Source: Streptomyces gossypii (GTDB lineage: Bacteria > Actinomycetota > Actinomycetes > Streptomycetales > Streptomycetaceae). Taken from it: 64,000 bases of DNA. Each line of letters opens with the position of its first letter. Position 1 is the first letter of the stretch. Position numbers and translations under genes: made by a program. Positions 48,221 through 55,466 of this stretch are shown here, piece after piece. A model generated the notes under the pieces. The model was given only the letters and a program-made list of their open reading frames with translations. It had not been told where the DNA came from and made no database searches. The DNA lies in NCBI RefSeq assembly GCF_025165795.1, contig NZ_JAJAGO010000019.1, forward strand, positions 62,001-126,000, read 5' to 3'.

Positions 48221-48427
48221 TCAGGTCAGCGCAGGCTCCGCCGTGGATACGTCGATGCTTTCGAGCAGCGAGTCGCCGTGTCGTGCGGCAGCCGACAGCG
48301 CGTCGTTTTCGGCCTGGATCCGCACGAGCTCGGATTCCAGATCCTGGACGCGCTGCTGAAGCCGTCGCATCTCGGCGAGGACTCGGGGGTCGGAACCGCC
48401 GACGTAACCGAGAAGCGCCTTTGCCAT
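48221..48427 (-). CDS. Small conserved coiled-coil protein
   Basis: A 68-residue protein conserved next to smc in Streptomyces. MAKALLGYVGGSDPRVLAEM is followed by a heptad helix (RRLQQRVQDLESELVRIQAE). It resembles small coiled-coil proteins of unknown role; association with chromosome organisation is suggested only by position. ATG 48427 follows GGAGGACC. Confidence 0.75.
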   Translation of the reverse strand: MAKALLGYVGGSDPRVLAEMRRLQQRVQDLESELVRIQAENDALSAAARHGDSLLESIDVSTAEPALT

Positions 48428-48691
48428 GATGGATGGTCCTCCACAATGAGTGACCGACCGTACGGTGTGGGTCGTCAGGGAATCGCACCCGCGATGCCTG
48501 CTCCGGGGCTTACTCCAGGGGCAGACTTCCGTGGTGCGCGGGGTTTTTCCAGCGTCTCACCAAAAGGATTGACGGTCAACACGATCACACCCCGACGGCC
48601 GGGCGGTCCTGACTCAACGGCGTTCACTCGCCGGAGACGGCCGCTCGCGAGGGCTCGTAGATCACTTGTGTCGGCAGCCTTCCACGGCAGG

Positions 48692-48714
48692 CCAGAATTG
48701 GCAACCAATTCTGG
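48692..48714. other. Perfect AT-rich inverted repeat downstream of acyP
   Basis: CCAGAATTGG (48692-48701) and CCAATTCTGG (48705-48714) with a CAA spacer. It lies 13 bp after the acyP stop. Its AT content is exceptional here. It could terminate acyP or act as an operator for the 48427 gene. Confidence 0.6.
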
Positions 48715-48726
48715 GACACCCCTGGA

Positions 48727-49017
48727 TCACCGGGTCTCGAACCCGTCATAACCGCCTCTCGGTGTGTCCCAGATCTCAGTGACACCGTCGACCCGGCCGG
48801 GCGTGTCGCCGGTACGCAGCCACTCGAGCAGGGCGTCGCAGCGGTCCTGCCCGCCCTCGGCCACCACCTGCACCCTGCCGTCGCCGAGATTGGCCGCGAA
48901 GCCCGCAAGACCGCCGATGCGCAACGCCGCGGCACGGGTGAACCAGCGGAAGCCCACCCCCTGGACCTGGCCGCGCACCCAGGCGGTCATCCGGACCTGG
49001 TCCTCGTTCTCACTCAC
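48727..49017 (-). CDS. acyP: Acylphosphatase
   Basis: A 96-residue enzyme that hydrolyses acyl phosphates. The catalytic loop GQVQGVGFRWF contains the arginine that binds the phosphate, and GFAANLGDGRVQVVAEG carries the catalytic asparagine. Length and order match the family. It lies just upstream of smc in transcription direction, as in other streptomycetes. Confidence 0.93.
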   Translation of the reverse strand: MSENEDQVRMTAWVRGQVQGVGFRWFTRAAALRIGGLAGFAANLGDGRVQVVAEGGQDRCDALLEWLRTGDTPGRVDGVTEIWDTPRGGYDGFETR

Positions 49018-49201
49018 AGTTTCTCGCTCACAGTTTCCGGCTCACAGTTGTCACTCACCATGCAGGCACGAGGCGCACGCTATCGGGACAATTCCCCGAG
49101 TGGCACCTGGGCCACCCGCCTCATGCCGTAGTCTCCCCGGTCAAACAGGTTCACCCGGACGGGTGAACGCCTGAGACGCCGAGCATGTGAGGACGGCAGA
49201 G

Positions 49202-50167
49202 ATGGGCCGCCACGGACGCGCCACGCCGCACGCTTCCGATCCCTCCGTCCACGCGACGGCCGGCACGCACGGAGCGCCGGAGGCGCACGACGGCGGGCGA
49301 CACCGCGGATCTCACCGCAAGCGGCGCGCCGCGCCGGTGCGTACGGGGCTGCTGGGCATCTCGGCCGCGGTGGCCATGGGAGCCGTCGGGGTGTCTTCCG
49401 GGCTGATACCCGGGCCGGGCGGCTACACGCTGGCCGACTCCCGGGACCCGAGCGACAAGGTCCGGGCGGACGGGGTCAGCCCGTCCGATCTCGCCACCCA
49501 GGGCGGCCCGTCCTCGGCCCCGAGCGAGGAGCACGGCACCGGCGGACCAGGACGGAACGACGGACGCGAGGCCCGGCCCTCCTCCGCTCCCTCAGAAGAG
49601 GCCGAAACGAAGGACCCCGCCGCCCCGTCCTCCAAGCCCAAGCCGGAGTCCACGCCCGCTCCCACGCGCGACGAGTCCTCCTCCGAGGACGCGGAGGGCG
49701 GGGCCGAGAAGAACGAGGACGACCCGCCGCCCCCGGCTGAGGAGACCGCGAAGCCCCTCGGTGACACGGATTCCGGAGACCCCGGCGGGGAGGCAGCTGC
49801 CGAGGCCGCGGTGCTCACCCTGGTCAACCAGGAACGCGCCCGCGCGGGCTGCGAGCCGGTGACCGCCGATCCGACCCTGGCGGGCTTCGCCGCCGACTTC
49901 AGCGAGGACATGGCCGCGCGCGGCTTCTTCTCGCACACCACGCCCGACGGAAAGAGCCCCTGGGACCGGGCGAAGGCCGCGGGCATCAGCGATCTGGGTG
50001 GCGAGAACATAGCGCGCGGTCAGGCGAACGCCCAGTCGGTGATGGACTCCTGGATGAACAGCCCTGGCCACCGTGCCAACATCCTCAACTGCGACTACCG
50101 GACTATGGGCGTGGGAGCCCACTTCGCACCGGGCGGGCCGTGGTGGACGCAGAACTTCGGCTTCTGA
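49202..50167 (+). CDS. Secreted or membrane-anchored CAP-domain protein
   Basis: This protein has 321 residues from ATG 49202 (GTG 49187 also open). A basic N-terminus and one hydrophobic segment (TGLLGISAAVAMGAVGVSSG, ~47-66) target it outside. A long disordered linker rich in Ser, Pro and Glu (~80-195) leads to a C-terminal CAP/SCP domain (~200-321): VLTLVNQERARAGCEPVTAD, FFSHTTPDGKSPWDRA, GENIARGQ, SPGHRANILNCDYRTMGVGA. Its 3-prime end overlaps mutM by 65 bp on the other strand. Confidence 0.85.
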   Translation: MGRHGRATPHASDPSVHATAGTHGAPEAHDGGRHRGSHRKRRAAPVRTGLLGISAAVAMGAVGVSSGLIPGPGGYTLADSRDPSDKVRADGVSPSDLATQGGPSSAPSEEHGTGGPGRNDGREARPSSAPSEEAETKDPAAPSSKPKPESTPAPTRDESSSEDAEGGAEKNEDDPPPPAEETAKPLGDTDSGDPGGEAAAEAAVLTLVNQERARAGCEPVTADPTLAGFAADFSEDMAARGFFSHTTPDGKSPWDRAKAAGISDLGGENIARGQANAQSVMDSWMNSPGHRANILNCDYRTMGVGAHFAPGGPWWTQNFGF

Positions 50168-51035
50168 ACGGTCGCTGGCAGCGCGGGCAGTAGAAGCTGG
50201 AGCGGTTCATCCACGGGCGGCGGCGCATCGCCGTCCCGCAGCGGCGGCAGGGCTCGTCCTCGCGGCCGTAGGCATCGAGCGAGCGTTCGAAGTAGCCGGA
50301 TTCGCCGTTGACGTTGACGTACAGGCTGTCGAAGCTGGTGCCGCCGGCGGCGAGGGCCTCCGTCAGCACGCTGCGGACGTGGGTGAGCAGTTCCGTGCTG
50401 CGGGCGGGGGTGAGCGTGGCGGTCGGCCGCTCGTAGTGCAGTCTGGCCCGCCAGAGCGCCTCATCGGCGTAGATGTTGCCCACGCCGCTGATCAGGGACT
50501 GGTCAAGCAGCGCGCGCTTGACCGTGGTCCGCCGGGCGCGCAGCGCGGAGTGGAAGACCGCGTCGTCGAACGCCGGGTCCAGCGGGTCCCTGGCGATATG
50601 GGCGATCACGTCGGGCAGGCCGTCGGAGGAGTCGGGGCTCACCGGGTGCAGGGAGAGGCCTCCGAAAGTGCGCTGGTCGACGAAGCGCAGTTCGGTCTCG
50701 CCGGCCGGGGGCGGAGCCGGATCGGAGAAGCTGATGCGGACGCGCAGATGCTTCTCGTCGGGCACCGACCGGGGCTGGATGAGCAACTGGCCGCTCATGC
50801 CCAGATGGGCGAGCACCGCAGCACCGGTGTCGGCGAGCGGCAGCCACAGATACTTCCCGCGCCGCCTCGCCGGATCGAACGACTGCCCGATGAGCTGGTC
50901 GGCGAAATCCTCCGCACCCGCGGTGTGCCTGCGGATGGCGCGGGGGTGAAGCACCTCCACCCCCGCTATCGTCCGTCCGCAGGCCCAGCGCTGCAGGCCG
51001 CACCGCACCACCTCGACCTCGGGAAGCTCAGGCAT
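50103..51035 (-). CDS. mutM: Formamidopyrimidine-DNA glycosylase
   Basis: A 310-residue base-excision repair enzyme. P2 and E3 of MPELPEVEVV are the catalytic N-terminus. The helix-two-turn-helix region (DQSLISGVGNIYADEALWRA) and the C-terminal zinc finger (CRRCGTAMRRRPW, SSFYCPRCQRP) are intact. A basic tail of about 20 residues follows the zinc finger and is encoded in the overlap with the convergent CAP gene. Confidence 0.95.
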   Translation of the reverse strand: MPELPEVEVVRCGLQRWACGRTIAGVEVLHPRAIRRHTAGAEDFADQLIGQSFDPARRRGKYLWLPLADTGAAVLAHLGMSGQLLIQPRSVPDEKHLRVRISFSDPAPPPAGETELRFVDQRTFGGLSLHPVSPDSSDGLPDVIAHIARDPLDPAFDDAVFHSALRARRTTVKRALLDQSLISGVGNIYADEALWRARLHYERPTATLTPARSTELLTHVRSVLTEALAAGGTSFDSLYVNVNGESGYFERSLDAYGREDEPCRRCGTAMRRRPWMNRSSFYCPRCQRPFRSRSSASTTARPVRSGLPRP

Positions 51036-51089
51036 GACTCTCCTCCGCGAGATCGGTGAGGGGTGCGGTACGTGGTCGCGGCAGTGGTG

Positions 51090-51920
51090 TCAGGCGTCCA
51101 CCGTGTCGTCCGCGCCGCTGCCGTCCGCCTCGGCGACGGTGGTGTCCTCCGGCGCCGCTTCGGTGGCCGCGTGGATCCCGCGGTACGCGGCCTCTGCCGC
51201 CTGCTGTTCCGCTTCCTTCTTGCTGCGGCCGGTGCCGGTGCCGTACGCGACACCACCGACGCGGGCGGCAGCCGTGAAGATCTTCTCGTGATCCGGGCCG
51301 GTCTCGGTGACGACGTACTCGGGAACCCCGAGCCCCTCGGCAGCCGTCAGTTCCTGGAGGCTGGTCTTCCAGTCCAGTCCGGCGCCGAGGCTGGACGACT
51401 TCTCGATCAGGGGATCGAAGAGCCGGTGCACCATCTCGGAGGCGGCACCGAGTCCCTGATCGAGATAGACCGCGCCGATGACGGCCTCCAGCGTGTCGGC
51501 GAGGATCGATGCCTTGTCCCTGCCGCCGGTGCCCTCCTCACCGCGCCCCAGTCGGATGAACGCGCCGAGGTCGAGCCCGCGCGCCACCTCGGCGAGCGCC
51601 CGGGAGTTGACGACTGCCGCGCGCAGCTTGGCGAGCTGTCCCTCGGGGAGGTCGGGATGGATCCGGTACAGCGTGTCCGTGACGACCAGGCCTAGCACCG
51701 AGTCCCCGAGGAACTCGAGGCGCTCGTTGGTGGGCAGGCCGCCGTTCTCATACGCGAACGAGCGATGCGTCAGCGCACGCACGAGAAGGGCGGACTCGAG
51801 CCGATACCCGAGCCGCCCTTCCAGCAGCGTGTGTGACGACGACGCGTCCGCCAGATCCGCCGGTGCCGGTGAACCCCCGCTGCGACGCGGGGGACTGCCT
51901 GGCGTGATGGCGTCTGCCAT
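51090..51920 (-). CDS. rnc: Ribonuclease III
   Basis: A 276-residue double-strand-specific RNase, known as AbsB in S. coelicolor because mutants lose antibiotic production. The signature NERLEFLGDSVLGLV and the second acidic site DTLEAVIGAVYLDQG are present, followed by a dsRNA-binding domain (DWKTSLQELTAAEGLGVPEY, GRSKKEAEQQAAEAAY) and an acidic C-terminal tail. ATG 51920 is chosen; GTG 51932 is possible. Confidence 0.95.
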   Translation of the reverse strand: MADAITPGSPPRRSGGSPAPADLADASSSHTLLEGRLGYRLESALLVRALTHRSFAYENGGLPTNERLEFLGDSVLGLVVTDTLYRIHPDLPEGQLAKLRAAVVNSRALAEVARGLDLGAFIRLGRGEEGTGGRDKASILADTLEAVIGAVYLDQGLGAASEMVHRLFDPLIEKSSSLGAGLDWKTSLQELTAAEGLGVPEYVVTETGPDHEKIFTAAARVGGVAYGTGTGRSKKEAEQQAAEAAYRGIHAATEAAPEDTTVAEADGSGADDTVDA

Positions 51921-51939
51921 GGAGCGTGTCACCCGCCGA

Positions 51940-52113
51940 TCAGACCTCTAGGACCTGACGCTTGTTGTAGGTGCCGCAGCTCGGGCACGCGATGTGCTGA
52001 AGCTTCGGCTCCTGGCAGCGCTCGCACTTCACCAGGTTGGGGACCGCAGCCTTCCACTGCGACCGGCGGTGGCGCGTGTTGCTGCGCGACATCTTCCGCT
52101 TCGGAACAGCCAC
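51940..52113 (-). CDS. rpmF: Ribosomal protein bL32
   Basis: A 57-residue protein (VAVPKRKMSRSNTRHRRSQW) with two CxxC pairs (CERC, CPSC), the zinc-binding form. GTG 52113 follows AGGAGAAGTAGCC. It lies between DUF177 and rnc, the common bacterial order. Confidence 0.97.
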   Translation of the reverse strand: MAVPKRKMSRSNTRHRRSQWKAAVPNLVKCERCQEPKLQHIACPSCGTYNKRQVLEV

Positions 52114-52115
52114 GG

Positions 52116-52814
52116 CTACTTCTCCTGCTTCTCGTCGGCGTCCGGTGCGGCGCCGCTCTGGTCGTCCTTCTCGCCGTCCCGGATGGTTCCGGCGAGTCCC
52201 TGCAGTGCCGCCCAACGGATGTCGACGGCCTCGTCATGCCTGTGGTCCGGGTCGTCCGCCAGCCGCACCCCGCACTCGGGACACAGACCGGGGCAGTCTT
52301 CCCGGCACACCGGCTGCAGCGGCAGTGAGAGCACCACCGCATCCCGCAGCACGGGCTCGAGGTCGAAGAGATCGGCCTCGAGGAAGAAGGTGTCCTCCTC
52401 CTCGGCGTCGTCGCCGGGTTCCGCCACAGGGCGGCTCCGGTCGTCGGCGTCGGGGTAGGAGAACAACTCCTGGAACTCCGCCTCACATCGCTGCTCGAGC
52501 GGTTCCAGACACCTTACGCACTCCCCCCGCAGCGGTGCACTGGCGGTGCCCGTGACAAGCACACCTTCCATCACCGACTCCAGGCGGAGGTCCAGCTCCA
52601 CGGTCGCGCCCTCAGGCACTCCGATGACCTCGATGGCGAGATTCTTCGGGGCCTGCACCGTGCGGGAGACCTGCTTCATCGCACCTGGCCGCCGCCCCAG
52701 CTCGCGTGTGTCGAACACAAGCGGGGCACGGTGGTCGAGGGAGATGTTCAGGGCTTCCTGCTTTCTACGGACGGTCTGGCGGCCGGGACAGTGAGTCCGG
52801 GCAGCCAGCAGCAC
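52116..52814 (-). CDS. DUF177 (YceD family) protein
   Basis: The conserved part is LNISLDHRAPLVFDTRELGR through CREDCPGLCPECG, which holds four cysteines, to the acidic-basic tail (DEKQEK). YceD/DUF177 proteins are linked to 23S rRNA metabolism and plant chloroplast ribosome assembly. The start is doubtful: the conserved start position reads GAAGCCCTG with no ATG, so the nearest usual start is GTG 52814, while CTG 52751 has the better ribosome-binding site (GCAGGAAG). Confidence 0.8.
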   Translation of the reverse strand: MLLAARTHCPGRQTVRRKQEALNISLDHRAPLVFDTRELGRRPGAMKQVSRTVQAPKNLAIEVIGVPEGATVELDLRLESVMEGVLVTGTASAPLRGECVRCLEPLEQRCEAEFQELFSYPDADDRSRPVAEPGDDAEEEDTFFLEADLFDLEPVLRDAVVLSLPLQPVCREDCPGLCPECGVRLADDPDHRHDEAVDIRWAALQGLAGTIRDGEKDDQSGAAPDADEKQEK

Positions 52815-52838
52815 GGGTGTACGCGCAACCGGTAAACG

Positions 52839-52868
52839 AGAATACTGGACGGTCGGCCCCTGGCCCAA
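52839..52868 (-). promoter_or_regulatory. Promoter for DUF177-rpmF-rnc
   Basis: On the minus strand, TTGGGC (52868-52863), an 18-bp spacer and TATTCT (52844-52839). It lies between the end of the DivIVA-like gene and the DUF177 start. Confidence 0.5.
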
Positions 52869-52900
52869 TCGGGTGCGGGCGACGGGGCGGGCGGCGGCGG

Positions 52901-54112
52901 TCAACGGCCCTGGTCGTACCGTTCCTCGTACTGCCGCACCTGGTTCAGGTCGATCATGCTCGTGTCGAAGAGGCTGGTCTCGTCGAGGGCGGCGGCCTGC
53001 TGCTGGTACGACTGCTGGTGCTGAGGTTCCTGGGGCTGCGGGTAGTACTGCGGGTCGTACTGCGGGTCGTACCCCTGCTGCGACGGGTCGGTATAGCCGT
53101 GCGCCGGCTGCTGTCCGTAGTACCCGGCGGCCTGCTGCTGGTCGTAGTACGCGTTCTGCTGGTCGTAGTAGCCGCCCTGCTGGGCTTGCATCTGCTGGGC
53201 TTGCATCTGCTGCATCTGGGCCTGCTCCTGCGCCTGCTGCGCGTAGTACGGGTCCGCTGTCGGCTGCGGCGGGATCTGCGGCGCCGCCGGCGGCTGCGGT
53301 GGCATGCCGTGCGAGGGCGCCTGCGGCGGGATCTCCTGCCGCGCGACCTCCGGCTGCGGCATCTCCGCCCGCGGCCCGGGAATCTCGGCAAGCCCGGCCA
53401 GGTAGTCCGCGTCGCTCGTGTGCGGCAGCTGCCCGATGCCGGCACCGTCCTGTGCGGCCATGTGCGCGCCCAGGTCATCGTTCGGACTGTGGCCCAGCAG
53501 CTTCTGACGGCCGCGCCCCACCGCCTCCAGCGTCTTGCCGAGAACCGCCGAGACGGAGCCCAGCCGGGCGTCCACGTACGCGTCCGCGCGCTGCCGCAGC
53601 TCGGCGGGGTCGGCAGTGCGCTCCGGAGCGTCCTCGGCGTACTGCTGGCCGTACTGGTCGGCGCCCGGGCCGCTGCCCAGCAGCTTCTCCCGGCCGCGCT
53701 CCACCGAGCCCATGGTCTTGCTGAGCACGACCTCGAAGTTCGCCAGCTTGCTGTCGACGTAGTCGTCGGCCTCGGCACGGATCTCCGCCGCCTCCCGGCG
53801 GGCCTCCGCCACGATCCGGTCGGCCTCGTCCTGGCTGTACCGCGCGACCTCCGTACCGGAGACGAGCGAGCCGCGCTCCGCCTGCGCCGTCTCGATGATC
53901 CGCTGGGCCTCCTCCTGGGCCTGGGCGACCATCTGCTCCCGGCCGCCGAGCAGCTCCTGCGCCTGGGCGAGCGAGCCGGGCAAGGCCTCGCGCACTTCCT
54001 CCAGCATCGTGAGCAGCTCGGCCCGGTTCACCACGCAGGAGGCCGACATGGGCATCGAACGGGCGCCGTCGACGGTCGCCACGATCTCGTCGAGTCTCTG
54101 CTGTACGTCCAC
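52901..54112 (-). CDS. DivIVA-like coiled-coil protein with a Gln/Pro/Tyr-rich tail
   Basis: This protein has 403 residues from GTG 54112 (VDVQQRLDEIVATVDGARSM). Residues ~40-200 are coiled coil with the repeats LLTMLEEVREALPGSLAQAQ, EEAQRIIETAQAERGSLVSG, DEADRIVAEARREAAEIRAE and two copies of VDxxLxxxxxVLxKTxxxVxRGRxKLLG. From ~260 the chain is disordered and rich in Gln, Pro and Tyr, ending in a conserved LFDTSMIDLNQVRQYEERYD. Proteins of this type are polar-growth or septation scaffolds in Streptomyces. GTG 54151 would add a non-conserved extension. Confidence 0.8.
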   Translation of the reverse strand: MDVQQRLDEIVATVDGARSMPMSASCVVNRAELLTMLEEVREALPGSLAQAQELLGGREQMVAQAQEEAQRIIETAQAERGSLVSGTEVARYSQDEADRIVAEARREAAEIRAEADDYVDSKLANFEVVLSKTMGSVERGREKLLGSGPGADQYGQQYAEDAPERTADPAELRQRADAYVDARLGSVSAVLGKTLEAVGRGRQKLLGHSPNDDLGAHMAAQDGAGIGQLPHTSDADYLAGLAEIPGPRAEMPQPEVARQEIPPQAPSHGMPPQPPAAPQIPPQPTADPYYAQQAQEQAQMQQMQAQQMQAQQGGYYDQQNAYYDQQQAAGYYGQQPAHGYTDPSQQGYDPQYDPQYYPQPQEPQHQQSYQQQAAALDETSLFDTSMIDLNQVRQYEERYDQGR

Positions 54113-54165
54113 GGGGGACGACTCTACGGCCAGCGGGCTCGGCACCGGCACCGGATCGCAGAAGC

Positions 54166-54645
54166 TCAGGGTCTGGCGAGCCGCTCGGCGAGTACGTCCA
54201 GGACCGGCGCCGGCACCAGATGGGAGACGTCGCCGCCCCAGGCCGCGACCTCCTTGACCAGGCTGGACGAGAGGAAGGAGTAGGTGGGGTTGGTCGGCAC
54301 GAACAGGGTTTCGACGCCGGAAAGCCCCATGTTCATCTGGGCCATCTGCAGTTCGTAGTCGAAGTCGCTGACCGCCCGGAGCCCCTTGACGATCGCGGGG
54401 ATGTCGCGCTGCTTGCAGAAGTCGACAAGGAGTCCGTGGAACGCCTCGACCTGGACGTTTCCGTAAGCCGAGGTGACCTCCCGGATGAGATCGATGCGCT
54501 CGTCGACCGTGAAGAGGCCCTGCTTCGACTTGTTGATCATCACGGCGACATGCACCACGTCGTAGAGCTTGGAGGCCCGGCCGATGATGTCGAGATGGCC
54601 ATTGGTGATGGGGTCGAAGGACCCCGGACAGACCGCGCGACGCAC
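54166..54645 (-). CDS. coaD: Phosphopantetheine adenylyltransferase
   Basis: A 159-residue enzyme of coenzyme A synthesis. VRRAVCPGSFDPITNGHLDI holds the nucleotidyl-transfer motif (TNGH), KGLRAVSDFDYELQMA is the pantetheine site and SFLSSSLVKEVAAWGGDVS is the C-terminal signature. GTG 54645 follows GGAG. It follows rsmD as in many bacteria. Confidence 0.97.
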   Translation of the reverse strand: MRRAVCPGSFDPITNGHLDIIGRASKLYDVVHVAVMINKSKQGLFTVDERIDLIREVTSAYGNVQVEAFHGLLVDFCKQRDIPAIVKGLRAVSDFDYELQMAQMNMGLSGVETLFVPTNPTYSFLSSSLVKEVAAWGGDVSHLVPAPVLDVLAERLARP

Positions 54646-54701
54646 TGGCGTCTCCTCGCTCTCCGGACGATGAGGGGTGTGGGGGCCGCCCCCGGCAGCT
54701 C

Positions 54702-55301
54702 TCAGCATGACTCAGGAGTAACTTCCCGTTCGGCTGCGCGACCGTACCAAAGGGTCCCCTCGCCGTAACGGCGGGACCGCAGTCCCTCGAAACCGGGGGG
54801 CCAGTGGAACGCGCCGCCTCTGGTGCTGCGCTCCACGGTGGCCAGTGCGCCGCCGGTCAGCCACCCCTCCGAGCGGAGTGTGAGCAGTATCTCGCGGAGA
54901 TCGTCGTCCCGGACGGCGTAGGGCGGGTCGAGGAAGACCAGGCCATACGGCTCGGCCGGGGCCGGTCCCGCGAGTGCCTGCTGCACCCTGCCCGAGCGGA
55001 CCTCGGCACCGGGGAGGCCGAGGGCGGTGACGTTCGCCCGGATCGTCCGCACCGCGCGGGCGTCCGCCTCGACCAGCAGGACGTGTGCGGCGCCGCGGGA
55101 GAGCGCTTCGAGACCGACCGCGCCCGAGCCGCCGTACAGATCCATCACGCGCAGGCCCTGCCAGGCGGACGCGCCGCCGAGCTGCGCCTCCCAGCTGGAG
55201 AACAGACCCTCGCGGGCCCGGTCGGAGGTGGGCCGGGTGCCGGTGCCGGGCGGCACGGCCAGCCGTCGGCCGCCGGCCGCACCGGCGATCACGCGGGTCA
55301 T
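54702..55301 (-). CDS. rsmD: 16S rRNA (guanine966-N2)-methyltransferase
   Basis: A 199-residue methyltransferase. Motif I VMDLYGGSGAVGLEALSRGA binds SAM and LVFLDPPYA is the catalytic DPPY motif. The N-terminus MTRVIAGAAGGRRLAVPPGT is typical of the family. Confidence 0.95.
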   Translation of the reverse strand: MTRVIAGAAGGRRLAVPPGTGTRPTSDRAREGLFSSWEAQLGGASAWQGLRVMDLYGGSGAVGLEALSRGAAHVLLVEADARAVRTIRANVTALGLPGAEVRSGRVQQALAGPAPAEPYGLVFLDPPYAVRDDDLREILLTLRSEGWLTGGALATVERSTRGGAFHWPPGFEGLRSRRYGEGTLWYGRAAEREVTPESC

Positions 55302-55466
55302 GGGATGGGTCCTTCGTCGGGAGGCTGCGGTGGCCTGGGAAGGCCGCCGGACGGATCGGACGTGCCGCCGCGCGCGGGGGCGCGTGCTCCCACGATATGG
55401 CGTCGCACGCCGGGCACCGGCCCCCGCCCGCCCGGTGCGACGCGTCGGACCGACGTGTCGGCTTTG

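Noticed and set aside
46466..48751. A long plus-strand open frame opposite smc
   Set aside because: It is the antisense shadow of the SMC coiled coil and has no recognisable domain.
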